34,059 bases of DNA. Origin: an uncultured Pelagibacteraceae bacterium. Lineage in GTDB: Bacteria > Pseudomonadota > Alphaproteobacteria > Pelagibacterales > Pelagibacteraceae. Position numbers and translations under genes: made by a program. Below, piece after piece: positions 8,732 through 18,017 of the stretch. The stretch lies in NCBI GenBank assembly GCA_902584915.1, contig CACIBQ010000006.1, positions 1 through 34,059 on the forward strand, given 5' to 3'. The notes under the pieces are model-generated. The model did no database searches. It was not told the origin of the DNA and saw only the letters and a list, made by a program, of their open reading frames with translations. Each line of letters opens with the position of its first letter. Within the stretch, counting starts at the first letter, position 1.

Positions 8732-9259
8732 ATGGGTTTTGAAATAAATAAAATTATAGTTGCAGTTTTAGTAACAATTTTAGTGGTTTTCGGTATAGGA
8801 AAAGTAAGTGATTTGATTTTCACTACAGAAAAAAACGTTGTTGCTTACAAGGTGGAAGGTTCAAGCGAAAGTGCAACCGCGACTACAGTTAGCACAGAAT
8901 CATCAATCGATATATCAGCTTTCTTGGCAATGGGTGATCTTGAAACTGGATCGAAAATCTGGCGTAAGTGTTCTGCTTGTCATAGTATTAAAAAAGGTGG
9001 TGGAAATAAAATTGGACCAGCATTATGGAACGTCATGTTTAGAAATGTTGGTGCGATAACTGATTATAAATATTCTAAAGCTTTAACGTCTTACGGAAAA
9101 GAATGGAGTTGGGAAGAAATGAATGGTTTTTTAATTAAACCATCAAAATGGATTCCTAATAATAAGATGGGTTTTGCGGGTTTAAAATCTGAGAAAGACA
9201 GAGCATCTGTGATTTTATATTTAAATCAAAATAGCGATAATCCTCGACCATTACCTTAA
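8732..9259 (+). CDS. Membrane-anchored class I cytochrome c
   Basis: N-terminal hydrophobic segment; CSACHS haem motif, GNKIGPALWNV, KMGFAG Met ligand region. Confidence 0.9.
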   Translation: MGFEINKIIVAVLVTILVVFGIGKVSDLIFTTEKNVVAYKVEGSSESATATTVSTESSIDISAFLAMGDLETGSKIWRKCSACHSIKKGGGNKIGPALWNVMFRNVGAITDYKYSKALTSYGKEWSWEEMNGFLIKPSKWIPNNKMGFAGLKSEKDRASVILYLNQNSDNPRPLP

Positions 9260-10180
9260 TTTATTAAAAGTATACAATAAGATTGCTTTTTGAACATGTA
9301 CCCTATTAAGAGCTTGTTGCCAAACTCTAGATTGTTTTCCTAAAAAAACATCTTCTGAAACTTCATTTCCTCTAGGTAAGCAATGCAAAAAAATACTTTT
9401 TGGTCGAGTAACTTTCATTAAATTTTGATTGATTCTATAATTTTTAAAATCTTTAATTTTTTTCGCTTTGTTAACTTTGTCATTGAGAGAAACTACTTTA
9501 TCAGAAAATACTACATCTGCATTTTTAGCTGCTTTTTTTGGATCATTAAAAATATTAATTTTTCTTTTTTTTTTTTTAACCCAATCCATTACAAACTTTG
9601 GAGGACTATAATTTTTGGGACAACCAATATTTAAATTAAACCTAAATTTTACTGATGCTGCAATTAATGAATTTAAAACATTATTACAATCACCAATCCA
9701 ACATATATTTAATTTGGATATTGATTTCTTTTTTATTTCCTCAACAGTAAATATATCCGATAGCACTTGGCAAGGATGAGAGCTCGGACTTAATAAATTT
9801 ATAATTGGAATAGTTAAATTTTTACTAAAATCCTCAATTTTTTTATCATTATCTGTCCTAAGTAAAAATCCATCACCATAAGTTGATAAAATTTTTGCTG
9901 TGTCTACAAGACTTTCTTCACCTTTTCCTAAGTGTAATTCACTTGCTTTGATAGTTATTGATCCTGCTCCTAGTTGATTAATTGCAATATGAAAGCTTAA
10001 ACGAGTTCTAGAGCTTTGCTTTTCATACATTTGAATAAGAAGTTTTCCCTTCAACGGTTGATCTTTATCAACATCAAGAGTGCTAAGTATTTTTCTTTTA
10101 ATTTTTCTTTTTTTGGCATTGTTCAATATTTTTCTTAAATCAGCTGCAGGTATATCTTTTAAATTTATGAAATTTTTCAT
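9251..10180 (-). CDS. argF: Ornithine carbamoyltransferase
   Basis: MYEKQSSRTRLSF, SHPCQVLSD, IGDCNNVLNS, FLHCLPRGNEVSEDVF. Confidence 0.93.
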   Translation of the reverse strand: MKNFINLKDIPAADLRKILNNAKKRKIKRKILSTLDVDKDQPLKGKLLIQMYEKQSSRTRLSFHIAINQLGAGSITIKASELHLGKGEESLVDTAKILSTYGDGFLLRTDNDKKIEDFSKNLTIPIINLLSPSSHPCQVLSDIFTVEEIKKKSISKLNICWIGDCNNVLNSLIAASVKFRFNLNIGCPKNYSPPKFVMDWVKKKKRKINIFNDPKKAAKNADVVFSDKVVSLNDKVNKAKKIKDFKNYRINQNLMKVTRPKSIFLHCLPRGNEVSEDVFLGKQSRVWQQALNRVHVQKAILLYTFNKLR

Positions 10181-11359
10181 TTAACTATACTTATCACAAA
10201 CTTTATCTATAATTCTGATTGCTTGATCTATTTCACTTTTTTTTACGTTTAGTGGAGGTAAAATTCTAATTACATTTTCAGCTGCCCTAATTGTTAATAA
10301 ATTATTTTTTTCTAGAGATTTTATAAATTTAGCTTGATTAAAGTGCAGTTGCACTCCAATTAATAGTCCTTTGCCTCTAATTTCCTTAATAATTTTTGGA
10401 TAATTAATTTTTAAATTATGTAATCTTGAAAAGAAATAATCTGACATTTTTTTCACATTATTTAAAAATCCTGGCTTAAAGATTTGTTTCATAACCTCAA
10501 TCCCTACTGCACATGCGTTAGGGTTACCACCAAATGTTGATCCATGACTGCCTGGCTGCATTGCCTTTGCAACTTTATTAGTCATTAGAACAGCGCCTAT
10601 TGGAAATCCACCCCCAATACCTTTTGCAATCGGAACAATATCAGGTTTAATTTTCGAACTTTCGAAAGCAAAAAAATTCGCAGACCTTGCTACACCTGAC
10701 TGAATCTCATCACATATTAACAATATTCTTTTTTCATTACATATCTTTCTTAAATATTTAAGACATTTATCAGGTATTGTTTTAATACCTCCCTCGCCCA
10801 TTACTGGTTCAATCATTATTGCGGCTGTATTTTTCTTAATTTTGTTTCTAATATTTGGAAACCTTGGTTCAAAATCTCTAAATTCAATATGATCAAATCC
10901 TGGAACTTTAGGTCCAAAACCCTCAGTCATTTTTTTTGAACCACTTGCATAGATTGCTGCAATAGTTCTTCCATGAAATGAGTTCTTTATGCAAAGTATT
11001 CTATTTTTGTGAGGTTTACCTATGGAAAAAAAATATCTTCTTGCTGCTTTAATTGCTAACTCTGTTGCCTCAGCACCGCTATTCTGAAATATCACTTTAT
11101 CGGCAAACGTATTTTTAGTTAACATTTTTGCTAGCTTTTCAGCTTCTGGTATTTGAAAAGCATTTGATACATGCCAAACGTGTTTCGCTTGCTTATTTAA
11201 TGCCTTTATTAGTTTTGGATTTGCGTGTCCAAGTGAATTTACAGCTATTCCTTGAACAAAATCTAAATATTTTTTACCCTTGGTTGAATATAAAAAAGCA
11301 CCTCTTCCATATTTAAAGGAAATTTTTCTTCTGTTATAATTACTTGCCAATGAACTCAT
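10181..11359 (-). CDS. argD: Acetylornithine/succinyldiaminopimelate aminotransferase
   Basis: NSLGHANPKLIKAL, NSGAEATELAIK, FHGRTIAAI, EPVMGEGG, AKGIGGGFPIGAV, HGSTFGGNPNACAVG. Confidence 0.93.
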   Translation of the reverse strand: MSSLASNYNRRKISFKYGRGAFLYSTKGKKYLDFVQGIAVNSLGHANPKLIKALNKQAKHVWHVSNAFQIPEAEKLAKMLTKNTFADKVIFQNSGAEATELAIKAARRYFFSIGKPHKNRILCIKNSFHGRTIAAIYASGSKKMTEGFGPKVPGFDHIEFRDFEPRFPNIRNKIKKNTAAIMIEPVMGEGGIKTIPDKCLKYLRKICNEKRILLICDEIQSGVARSANFFAFESSKIKPDIVPIAKGIGGGFPIGAVLMTNKVAKAMQPGSHGSTFGGNPNACAVGIEVMKQIFKPGFLNNVKKMSDYFFSRLHNLKINYPKIIKEIRGKGLLIGVQLHFNQAKFIKSLEKNNLLTIRAAENVIRILPPLNVKKSEIDQAIRIIDKVCDKYS

Positions 11360-11541
11360 AAATTAGTTTTTATCTTATACACATTTAAATCATATTGGCT
11401 TAGATAAAATTCAACTAATGGTTAAATACAGCATTTAAAAATAACTGTTAAAAAAATCAAAAAAAAACTTGCATAAAATCTGCAATTATGAACTACATAA
11501 TATTGTATTAAATTTGATGAAACACACTATATTTAGCAATT

Positions 11542-12060
11542 ATGAGTTGGGATTCTAGAAAAGATCAGATATTACGTGATCACTACGGCAAGGGTTTGAA
11601 AACAGCCTCGGAGATTGCGAGCTTAATTGGTGATGGAATAACTAGAAATAGTGTCATCGGGCGTGCAAGTCGTTTGGGTTTATCAGGAAATATTAAAGTT
11701 AAAAAAAAATCAAAAGACGATTATCATCATCAAAATATTACTAATACTCAGAAGAGAGGAAAAAGAAGTAAATTTGTTTTAAATAAAGAAACTTTGGATC
11801 AATTAGGTCCTGCAAAACTTTTAACTCTCGAACAACTTACAGAAAAAACTTGTAAATATATGGTGCATGAAGATCAAAGTAAGGAGGGTCATCCGGATGT
11901 AGCGGGATCTTTCTTTTGCGGAAGAGATGCAGTTAATAAGTACAGTTACTGCCTTTATCATATGGGCCTAGTATGGCAATTAAAAAACAAGAAAGAAGAT
12001 GTAAACCTTAAAGATGATGAAGTCCCAGCCTTTTTAGAAAAAAAAGTAAAATCAGCATAA
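11542..12060 (+). CDS. gcrA: GcrA family cell cycle regulator
   Basis: MSWDSRKDQILRDHYGKGLKTASEIASLIGDGITRNSVIGRASRLGLSG N-terminus; FCGRDAVNKYSYCLYH C-terminus. Confidence 0.92.
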   Translation: MSWDSRKDQILRDHYGKGLKTASEIASLIGDGITRNSVIGRASRLGLSGNIKVKKKSKDDYHHQNITNTQKRGKRSKFVLNKETLDQLGPAKLLTLEQLTEKTCKYMVHEDQSKEGHPDVAGSFFCGRDAVNKYSYCLYHMGLVWQLKNKKEDVNLKDDEVPAFLEKKVKSA

Positions 12061-12076
12061 AAAATTTTTAAATAAA

Positions 12077-13036
12077 TTAATTAATTTCTTTTTTGGAGAA
12101 CTCGCCTCCTGGTTTCCACATATAGGAATATTTTAAAATTTCTTTATCAAAATATTTTGGATCAAAATTAAGTTTTAAATCTAAGTTTGTTTTAAACTTT
12201 CCTGAAGGAGAATTATTATAATTCAATAAAATTAATTGATCTTTTGTTAAAAGTGGATTTTTCATTGTTATTTCAAAAAAATTTGCAAATATTTTTGCTA
12301 TAAATAAAGGCAAAGGTATTAATAATCTTTTAGTTTCTAATGACTTTAAAAGTCGTTGCAAAATTTCTTTAAATGAGATTTTTTCTGGACCTACACATTC
12401 TATTGTTTCTGCTTTATATTCATTAATAATAACTTTTTCAATTATTTCACACATATCACTAACATGTAATGGATGGAAGATTGTTTTTCCCTCATAGTAT
12501 AAAGGAAATATTGGCATTAAATTTAACATATTAAGAAGCATAGTAGTAAATTTATCATCAACACTATAAACTAAAGACGGCCTTAAAATTACAAAGTTGT
12601 TTAATATTTTTTTTATTTCATTTTCACCATTTAGTTTACTTGATGCATACTTGCTATTTAATGCATCTTCAATTCCCAATGCTGATAAATGAATAAATTG
12701 TTTTAAATTATTTTCTTTTGATAACTCAGCTAATTTTTTTGGTAATAAAGTATGAATATTATCAAAAGAAGTCTTATTTTTTTGATTTAGTATACCTATA
12801 AGATTTATACAAATATCTTTATTTTTAAAAATTCGACTTAGATTTTCATAATTAAAAGAATTGAGTTCAATTATATTTAACCATCCAGCATTCGCTTGAC
12901 TTTTAAGTATATAAGCCTTTCTGTGGATATTTCTTGTAACCACTGTTACTTTAAAATTTTTTTTTGTTAATTTTCTTAATAAATGTCTTCCAATTTGTCC
13001 TGTGGCTCCAAATACTAGAATTTCTTTAGGTTTCAT
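12077..13036 (-). CDS. NAD(P)-binding epimerase/dehydratase (NDUFA9-like complex I accessory type)
   Basis: MKPKEILVFGATGQIGRHLLRKLTKKNFKVTVVTR Rossmann motif; LRPSLVYSVDDKF; start trimmed to Met 44 of the listed ORF. Confidence 0.8.
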   Translation of the reverse strand: MKPKEILVFGATGQIGRHLLRKLTKKNFKVTVVTRNIHRKAYILKSQANAGWLNIIELNSFNYENLSRIFKNKDICINLIGILNQKNKTSFDNIHTLLPKKLAELSKENNLKQFIHLSALGIEDALNSKYASSKLNGENEIKKILNNFVILRPSLVYSVDDKFTTMLLNMLNLMPIFPLYYEGKTIFHPLHVSDMCEIIEKVIINEYKAETIECVGPEKISFKEILQRLLKSLETKRLLIPLPLFIAKIFANFFEITMKNPLLTKDQLILLNYNNSPSGKFKTNLDLKLNFDPKYFDKEILKYSYMWKPGGEFSKKEIN

Positions 13037-13049
13037 ATATATATAAGTA

Positions 13050-13667
13050 ATGCAAATTGATATTAAATTACATAAGAATGATTTGCCAGATGAAATAAAG
13101 CTAGATGACAAAAAGTCATTAGCTATAGATTCTGAATTTTCGGGATTAAATGTAAATAGAGACAAGCTTTACCTAGTACAAATTTCTTCAGGCAATAACG
13201 ACGCACATATAATTCAATTAAATAGAGAAAATTACAATGCACCAAATTTAAAAAAACTTCTAACAAATAAAAACATAGAAAAAATATTTCATTTTGCTAG
13301 GGCAGATATGACATTTATAAAAAGATACTTAAATATTGATGTTGAAAATGTAAACTGCACAAAAATAATGAGCAAGTTAGCAAGGAGCTATTCAGATAGG
13401 CATGGACTCAAAGATTTAGCTAAAGAATTTTTAGGTATTGAATTAAGTAAACAACTTCAAAGCACAGATTTTGGTGGAAGCTTGAATGAAAAACAATTAA
13501 AATATTGTGCTAACGATGTAATATACCTTCACAAAATTTACTCAAATTTAAAAGAAATGTTAATAAGAGAAAATAGATTTGAACTTTATCGTAAAGCTAT
13601 TAATTGTATTCATACAAGAGTGGATTTAGATTTAGCTTTGTTTACTGAAGATATTTGGTCTCATTAA
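13050..13667 (+). CDS. Ribonuclease D-like 3'-5' exonuclease (single DEDDy domain)
   Basis: AIDSEFSGLNVNRDKLYLVQIS, FHFARADMTFIKR, YCANDVIYLHKIY: D-E / D / Y..D motifs. Confidence 0.85.
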   Translation: MQIDIKLHKNDLPDEIKLDDKKSLAIDSEFSGLNVNRDKLYLVQISSGNNDAHIIQLNRENYNAPNLKKLLTNKNIEKIFHFARADMTFIKRYLNIDVENVNCTKIMSKLARSYSDRHGLKDLAKEFLGIELSKQLQSTDFGGSLNEKQLKYCANDVIYLHKIYSNLKEMLIRENRFELYRKAINCIHTRVDLDLALFTEDIWSH

Positions 13668-13673
13668 AATGTT

Positions 13674-14645
13674 ATGAATAAAAATTTTTCATCAATAGGC
13701 AAAGAAGTAATTCAATCAGAAATAAATGCACTTAAAAAGCTGAAAAAATCTTTAAATAAAGATTTTGATAAAATTGTCAATTTAATATTAAAATGTAAAG
13801 GTAAGGTTATTTTTTCTGGGGTTGGAAAGTCAGGAATTATATCCAAAAAAATAGCTTCCACACTTGCATCATTAGGAATTCCTTCGCACTATGTTGATGC
13901 TGGATCATGTTCCCATGGAGACCTCGGAATGATAAGCTCAGGAGATCTACTAATTCTAATAAGTCATAGTGGTCAATCGATAGAATTAAAAAATATAATT
14001 CAATATGTAAAAAGAAACAAAAATATAATTCTAGCTGGAATTACTTCAAAAAAAAATTCACTATTATATAAATCAAGCAACATAAGTTTTTTACTACCAA
14101 ATATAGTTGAGGCTGGACCAGGAAATTATATTCCCACTTCAAGCACTACTGCACAAATGTGCTTTGGTGATGCATTAGCTATCTCCACAATTAAACAAAG
14201 AAAATTTTCAAAGCTTGAATTTAAGAAATTTCATCCAAGCGGAAGTTTGGGATTTAAGTTAAAAACTGTTGGAGATTTAATGTATCAAGGTAAAAGTATT
14301 CCTTTCATAAATGAAAACTCAAGCATTAAAGAAGCTTTGAAAGTTTTTAATAAAAAAAATTTAGGGGTATTAATTGCTAAAAATAATAGAGGAAATACCA
14401 CGGGAATCATATCGGATGGCGATTTTAAAAGAATTAATTATAAGACAGAAAATATAAATAATTTAATAATAAAAAAAGTAATGAAAAAAAATCCAATAAT
14501 AGTTAATGAAAATATGCTCGCTGCTGAAGCTTTATCTGTAATGAATAATAAAAAAATAACTGCCTTATGTGTGTTTAAAAAAAATAAAAGAAAAACAACT
14601 GGCTTAATTCATATGCACAGTATTTTAAATGCTAATATTAAGTAA
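13674..14645 (+). CDS. kdsD: Arabinose-5-phosphate isomerase (KdsD/KpsF family)
   Basis: GKVIFSGVGKSGIISKKIASTLASLG, SHGDLGMI, ISHSGQSIEL, TSSTTAQMCFGDALA, FHPSGSLG, two CBS repeats. Confidence 0.93.
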   Translation: MNKNFSSIGKEVIQSEINALKKLKKSLNKDFDKIVNLILKCKGKVIFSGVGKSGIISKKIASTLASLGIPSHYVDAGSCSHGDLGMISSGDLLILISHSGQSIELKNIIQYVKRNKNIILAGITSKKNSLLYKSSNISFLLPNIVEAGPGNYIPTSSTTAQMCFGDALAISTIKQRKFSKLEFKKFHPSGSLGFKLKTVGDLMYQGKSIPFINENSSIKEALKVFNKKNLGVLIAKNNRGNTTGIISDGDFKRINYKTENINNLIIKKVMKKNPIIVNENMLAAEALSVMNNKKITALCVFKKNKRKTTGLIHMHSILNANIK

Positions 14646-14647
14646 AG

Positions 14648-15250
14648 ATGAAATTAAAACTTATATTTCAGACAATATTAATTTTAACTATATTTATAAT
14701 AATAATCGCATTTTATTACACTTTTTTTGCTGAAAAAAATAAAGATATAGAAAACTTATCTCGTTTAGACGATACAAAAAAAATAGAGACAGAAATAAAT
14801 GAAAAAGTCGCTAGTGAGTTAACAAATATTGAATACAACTCAACAGATGACAATGGAAATGTTTATTTTATAAATGCAAAAAAAGCTATCATTGGGATGG
14901 AAGGGGAAGAAAATAAACAAGTTAAACTTGAAGATGTTACATCTTTTATCAACCTAACGAATAAAGGAGTATTAAATATTTATGCAAAAAATGCTATTTA
15001 TAACAAAGTAAACCATGATACCTTATTTTATAATGGGGTGAAAATTGAGTATCTTGATAATATAATTACTTCACAAAATTTTGATCTTATTTTTTCAAAA
15101 AATTTGTCTAATGTTTATAATAATGTGGTCTATAAAAATAAAAATTCTAGTTTAATATCTGATAATATTATTATTGATATGGAAACTGGAGATATAAAAA
15201 TTAAAATGATAAATAAAGTAAAAAAAGTGAGATTTACAAATAAATTATGA
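14648..15250 (+). CDS. lptC: LPS export ABC transporter periplasmic protein LptC-like
   Basis: Single N-terminal TM followed by beta-rich LptC-like region; located between kdsD and lptB. Confidence 0.65.
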   Translation: MKLKLIFQTILILTIFIIIIAFYYTFFAEKNKDIENLSRLDDTKKIETEINEKVASELTNIEYNSTDDNGNVYFINAKKAIIGMEGEENKQVKLEDVTSFINLTNKGVLNIYAKNAIYNKVNHDTLFYNGVKIEYLDNIITSQNFDLIFSKNLSNVYNNVVYKNKNSSLISDNIIIDMETGDIKIKMINKVKKVRFTNKL

Positions 15251-16023
15251 GTTCATTAATCAAAAAATTTAGAATTAAATCTTTTAAAGAAGAACAGCCT
15301 ATAATTGAACTTAAAAATATAACTATTGCTTATGGGAATAGGCAGATAGTTGAAAAACTAAATTTAAGCATTCAAAAAAATGAAATTAGTGGTTTACTTG
15401 GACCTAATGGAGCTGGAAAAAGTTCGATTTATCACTCTGTATTAGGTTTGTTGCAGCCAACTTTTGGTGAAATATTTATTGATGGTACCAATGCAACTAA
15501 TATTCCAACCCATAAAAGATGTTCTGAGTTTGGTATTTCATGGGTGCCTCAATATGGAGGATCATGGTCAGATCTTACAGTTTTTGAAAATATTATGGCC
15601 ATTGCAGAATTACATATTAAAGAAAAGCAAGAACGGATTTTAAAAGTTAATAATTTGATAAGAAAATTTGAATTGGAGAATGTTATTAAACTAAAGTCAA
15701 AATATCTTTCAGGAGGTCAGGTACGAAAATTAACTTTAGCTATGGCAATGGTAAAGAATACAAAAATACTAATACTTGATGAACCTTTTGCAGCATTAGA
15801 CCCTCAAAGTGTTAGAATGATACAACAAATTATTGTAAGTCTCCAAATGTTTGAAAAAATTTCAGTTACAATCTCAGACCACTCAAGTAGAGATCTTTTA
15901 AGCTGTGTGGATTCGGCGATGGTTTTATCAGAAGGCAATATTGTAGCAAAAGGAACTCCTCAAGAATTAATAAAAAATACCAAAGCAATCGAAGCATATT
16001 TTGGAGAAGGTTATAAATTTTAG
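15247..16023 (+). CDS. lptB: LPS export ABC transporter ATP-binding protein LptB
   Basis: GLLGPNGAGKSS Walker A, YLSGGQVRKLTLAMAMV signature, ILDEPFAALDP Walker B, SDHSSRDLLSCVDSAMVLSEG. Confidence 0.85.
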   Translation: MSSLIKKFRIKSFKEEQPIIELKNITIAYGNRQIVEKLNLSIQKNEISGLLGPNGAGKSSIYHSVLGLLQPTFGEIFIDGTNATNIPTHKRCSEFGISWVPQYGGSWSDLTVFENIMAIAELHIKEKQERILKVNNLIRKFELENVIKLKSKYLSGGQVRKLTLAMAMVKNTKILILDEPFAALDPQSVRMIQQIIVSLQMFEKISVTISDHSSRDLLSCVDSAMVLSEGNIVAKGTPQELIKNTKAIEAYFGEGYKF

Positions 16024-16029
16024 TTTCTA

Positions 16030-17355
16030 GTGAAAAATCAGGTCAAAATAGAAGAGTTAATTAAACCTTTTAAAAAAGAAATAATTGTATCTAGTGATAA
16101 AAGTTTAAGCATAAGATGTATATTGCTTTCATCAATAGCCGCAGGAACTTCAAAAATTTTTAACTTACTTGAATCTGATGATGTCTTGAATGCATTAAAA
16201 GCAATTAAAAAAATTGGAGTAAATTATAAAAAGAAAAAATATTATACAGAAATTCATGGTGTAGGCATTAATGGATTTAATATCAAAAAAAATACAGTCA
16301 TTGATGCCGGCAACTCGGGAACTCTAGCAAGGACTATCTTAGGGTTATGTTCCGCAACTAAAAAAAAAATTAAATTAATAGGTGACAGAAGTCTTTCGAA
16401 AAGAGATTTTTCTAGAGTGATAAAGCCACTAAATTTATTTGGTGTTAATATAAAATCTAAAAGAGGAAAATTGCCTTTGGAATTAACAGGATCAGATTTA
16501 TTAAGACCAATTCGATATATCGAGGATAAAGGCAGTGCTCAAATCAAAACCTGCATTATTTTAAGTGCTATAAACACACCAGGAATCACAATAATTAAAT
16601 CAAAAAAATCAAGAACACATTCTGAGGTAATGCTTAAAAACTTAAATTATCCAATAAAAATTATAAAGAATAAAAATTATGAATTAATTGAAGTTAAAGG
16701 TCTCGCTCAATTTAAATCATTTGAATATAAAGTTCCAGGAGACATAAGTTCTGCTTCTTTTTTTATTGTACTAACTTTATTATCAAAAAAATCTAGATTA
16801 TTGATAAAAGATGTTAATATAAATCCATCAAGAACTGGGATTATTAAAATTTTAAATAAAATGAATGCCAATATTAAAATTATAAATAAAAAAAATTATA
16901 AAGGAGAAGTCATTGGTGATATTAAAATTAAAAGTACAAAAAACTTTAAATCTATTAATTGTCCTTCAAATTTAAATACTGCTGCAATTGACGAATTTTT
17001 GTTAATTTTTTTAATTGCTGCAAAATCTGAAGGTATTTCTTCATTTAAAAATCTTGAAGAATTAAATAAAAAAGAAAGCCCTCGACTAGATTTATCAATT
17101 AAATTTTTAAGAATGATAGGAATAAAAGTAATTAGAAAAAAAAATGATATAAAAATATATGGAAATCCAGAATTAGAACTCCATGGCAATTATCGTATAA
17201 AAAATTTTCTTAAGGATCATCGTATTTTTATGATGTCGACAATAGCTGCTTTAACATTAAATGGAACTTGGGTTATATCAGACAAAGATTCAATTAAAAC
17301 ATCTTTTCCAAATTTTTTGAATATTTTAAAAAAACTGGGAGCTAAAATCAATTGA
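16030..17355 (+). CDS. aroA: 3-phosphoshikimate 1-carboxyvinyltransferase (GTG start)
   Basis: SSDKSLSIRCILLSS, DAGNSGTLARTILGL, GDRSLSKRDFSRVIKPL, GSAQIKTCIILSA, ELNKKESPRL. Confidence 0.88.
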   Translation: MKNQVKIEELIKPFKKEIIVSSDKSLSIRCILLSSIAAGTSKIFNLLESDDVLNALKAIKKIGVNYKKKKYYTEIHGVGINGFNIKKNTVIDAGNSGTLARTILGLCSATKKKIKLIGDRSLSKRDFSRVIKPLNLFGVNIKSKRGKLPLELTGSDLLRPIRYIEDKGSAQIKTCIILSAINTPGITIIKSKKSRTHSEVMLKNLNYPIKIIKNKNYELIEVKGLAQFKSFEYKVPGDISSASFFIVLTLLSKKSRLLIKDVNINPSRTGIIKILNKMNANIKIINKKNYKGEVIGDIKIKSTKNFKSINCPSNLNTAAIDEFLLIFLIAAKSEGISSFKNLEELNKKESPRLDLSIKFLRMIGIKVIRKKNDIKIYGNPELELHGNYRIKNFLKDHRIFMMSTIAALTLNGTWVISDKDSIKTSFPNFLNILKKLGAKIN

Positions 17356-18017
17356 AAGTATTAAATAAAAAAATAGTATTTAAGATAGCTGCAGATGGAA
17401 GTAGTGCATCGGGAAAAACAACTGGAAGTAAACTAATTGCTAAAAAATTTAAAATGAATTTTTTATCTAGTGGAACATTATATAGATATTGTGCATTAAA
17501 AACTCTGGAGAATAAAAATATTTGCAATCCAAAATTTATCAAAAAAATATCAAAAACAATTACTTTAAAAAAATTAAAAAATCATAAACTCTATAGTCCT
17601 GAAGTTTCAAAATTATCGTCTATAATTGCGAAAAAACCTTTTGTAAGAAAGGCATTAAAAAATTTTCAAAAAGATTTTATAAAAAAATCAAAATTAGTTG
17701 TGGTTGAAGGAAGAGATATAGGTACAAAAATAATGGTTTATGCAGATCTAAAACTCTTTTTTAAATGCTCAATTAAAGAAAAAGCAAAAAGGCGATTAAA
17801 AGAGTTTAAAAAATTAAACAATAGAATTACTTTAAATGAAGTCAAAAAAGCATTGATTCAAAGGGATAAAGAGGACACTAAAAGAAAAATAAGTCCCTTG
17901 ATTATGACAAAAAATTCTGTATTAGTCGACACCACTAAATTAACAATAAAACAAATGGAGGCAAAACTTATTAATTTAGTACGTAGATCTATTAGTAAAA
18001 AATATGGAGATATATAA
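17352..18017 (+). CDS. cmk: Cytidylate kinase (TTG start)
   Basis: IAADGSSASGKTTGSKLIAKKF, FLSSGTLYRYCAL, VVEGRDIGTKIM, RDKEDTKRKISPL. Confidence 0.9.
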   Translation: MKVLNKKIVFKIAADGSSASGKTTGSKLIAKKFKMNFLSSGTLYRYCALKTLENKNICNPKFIKKISKTITLKKLKNHKLYSPEVSKLSSIIAKKPFVRKALKNFQKDFIKKSKLVVVEGRDIGTKIMVYADLKLFFKCSIKEKAKRRLKEFKKLNNRITLNEVKKALIQRDKEDTKRKISPLIMTKNSVLVDTTKLTIKQMEAKLINLVRRSISKKYGDI

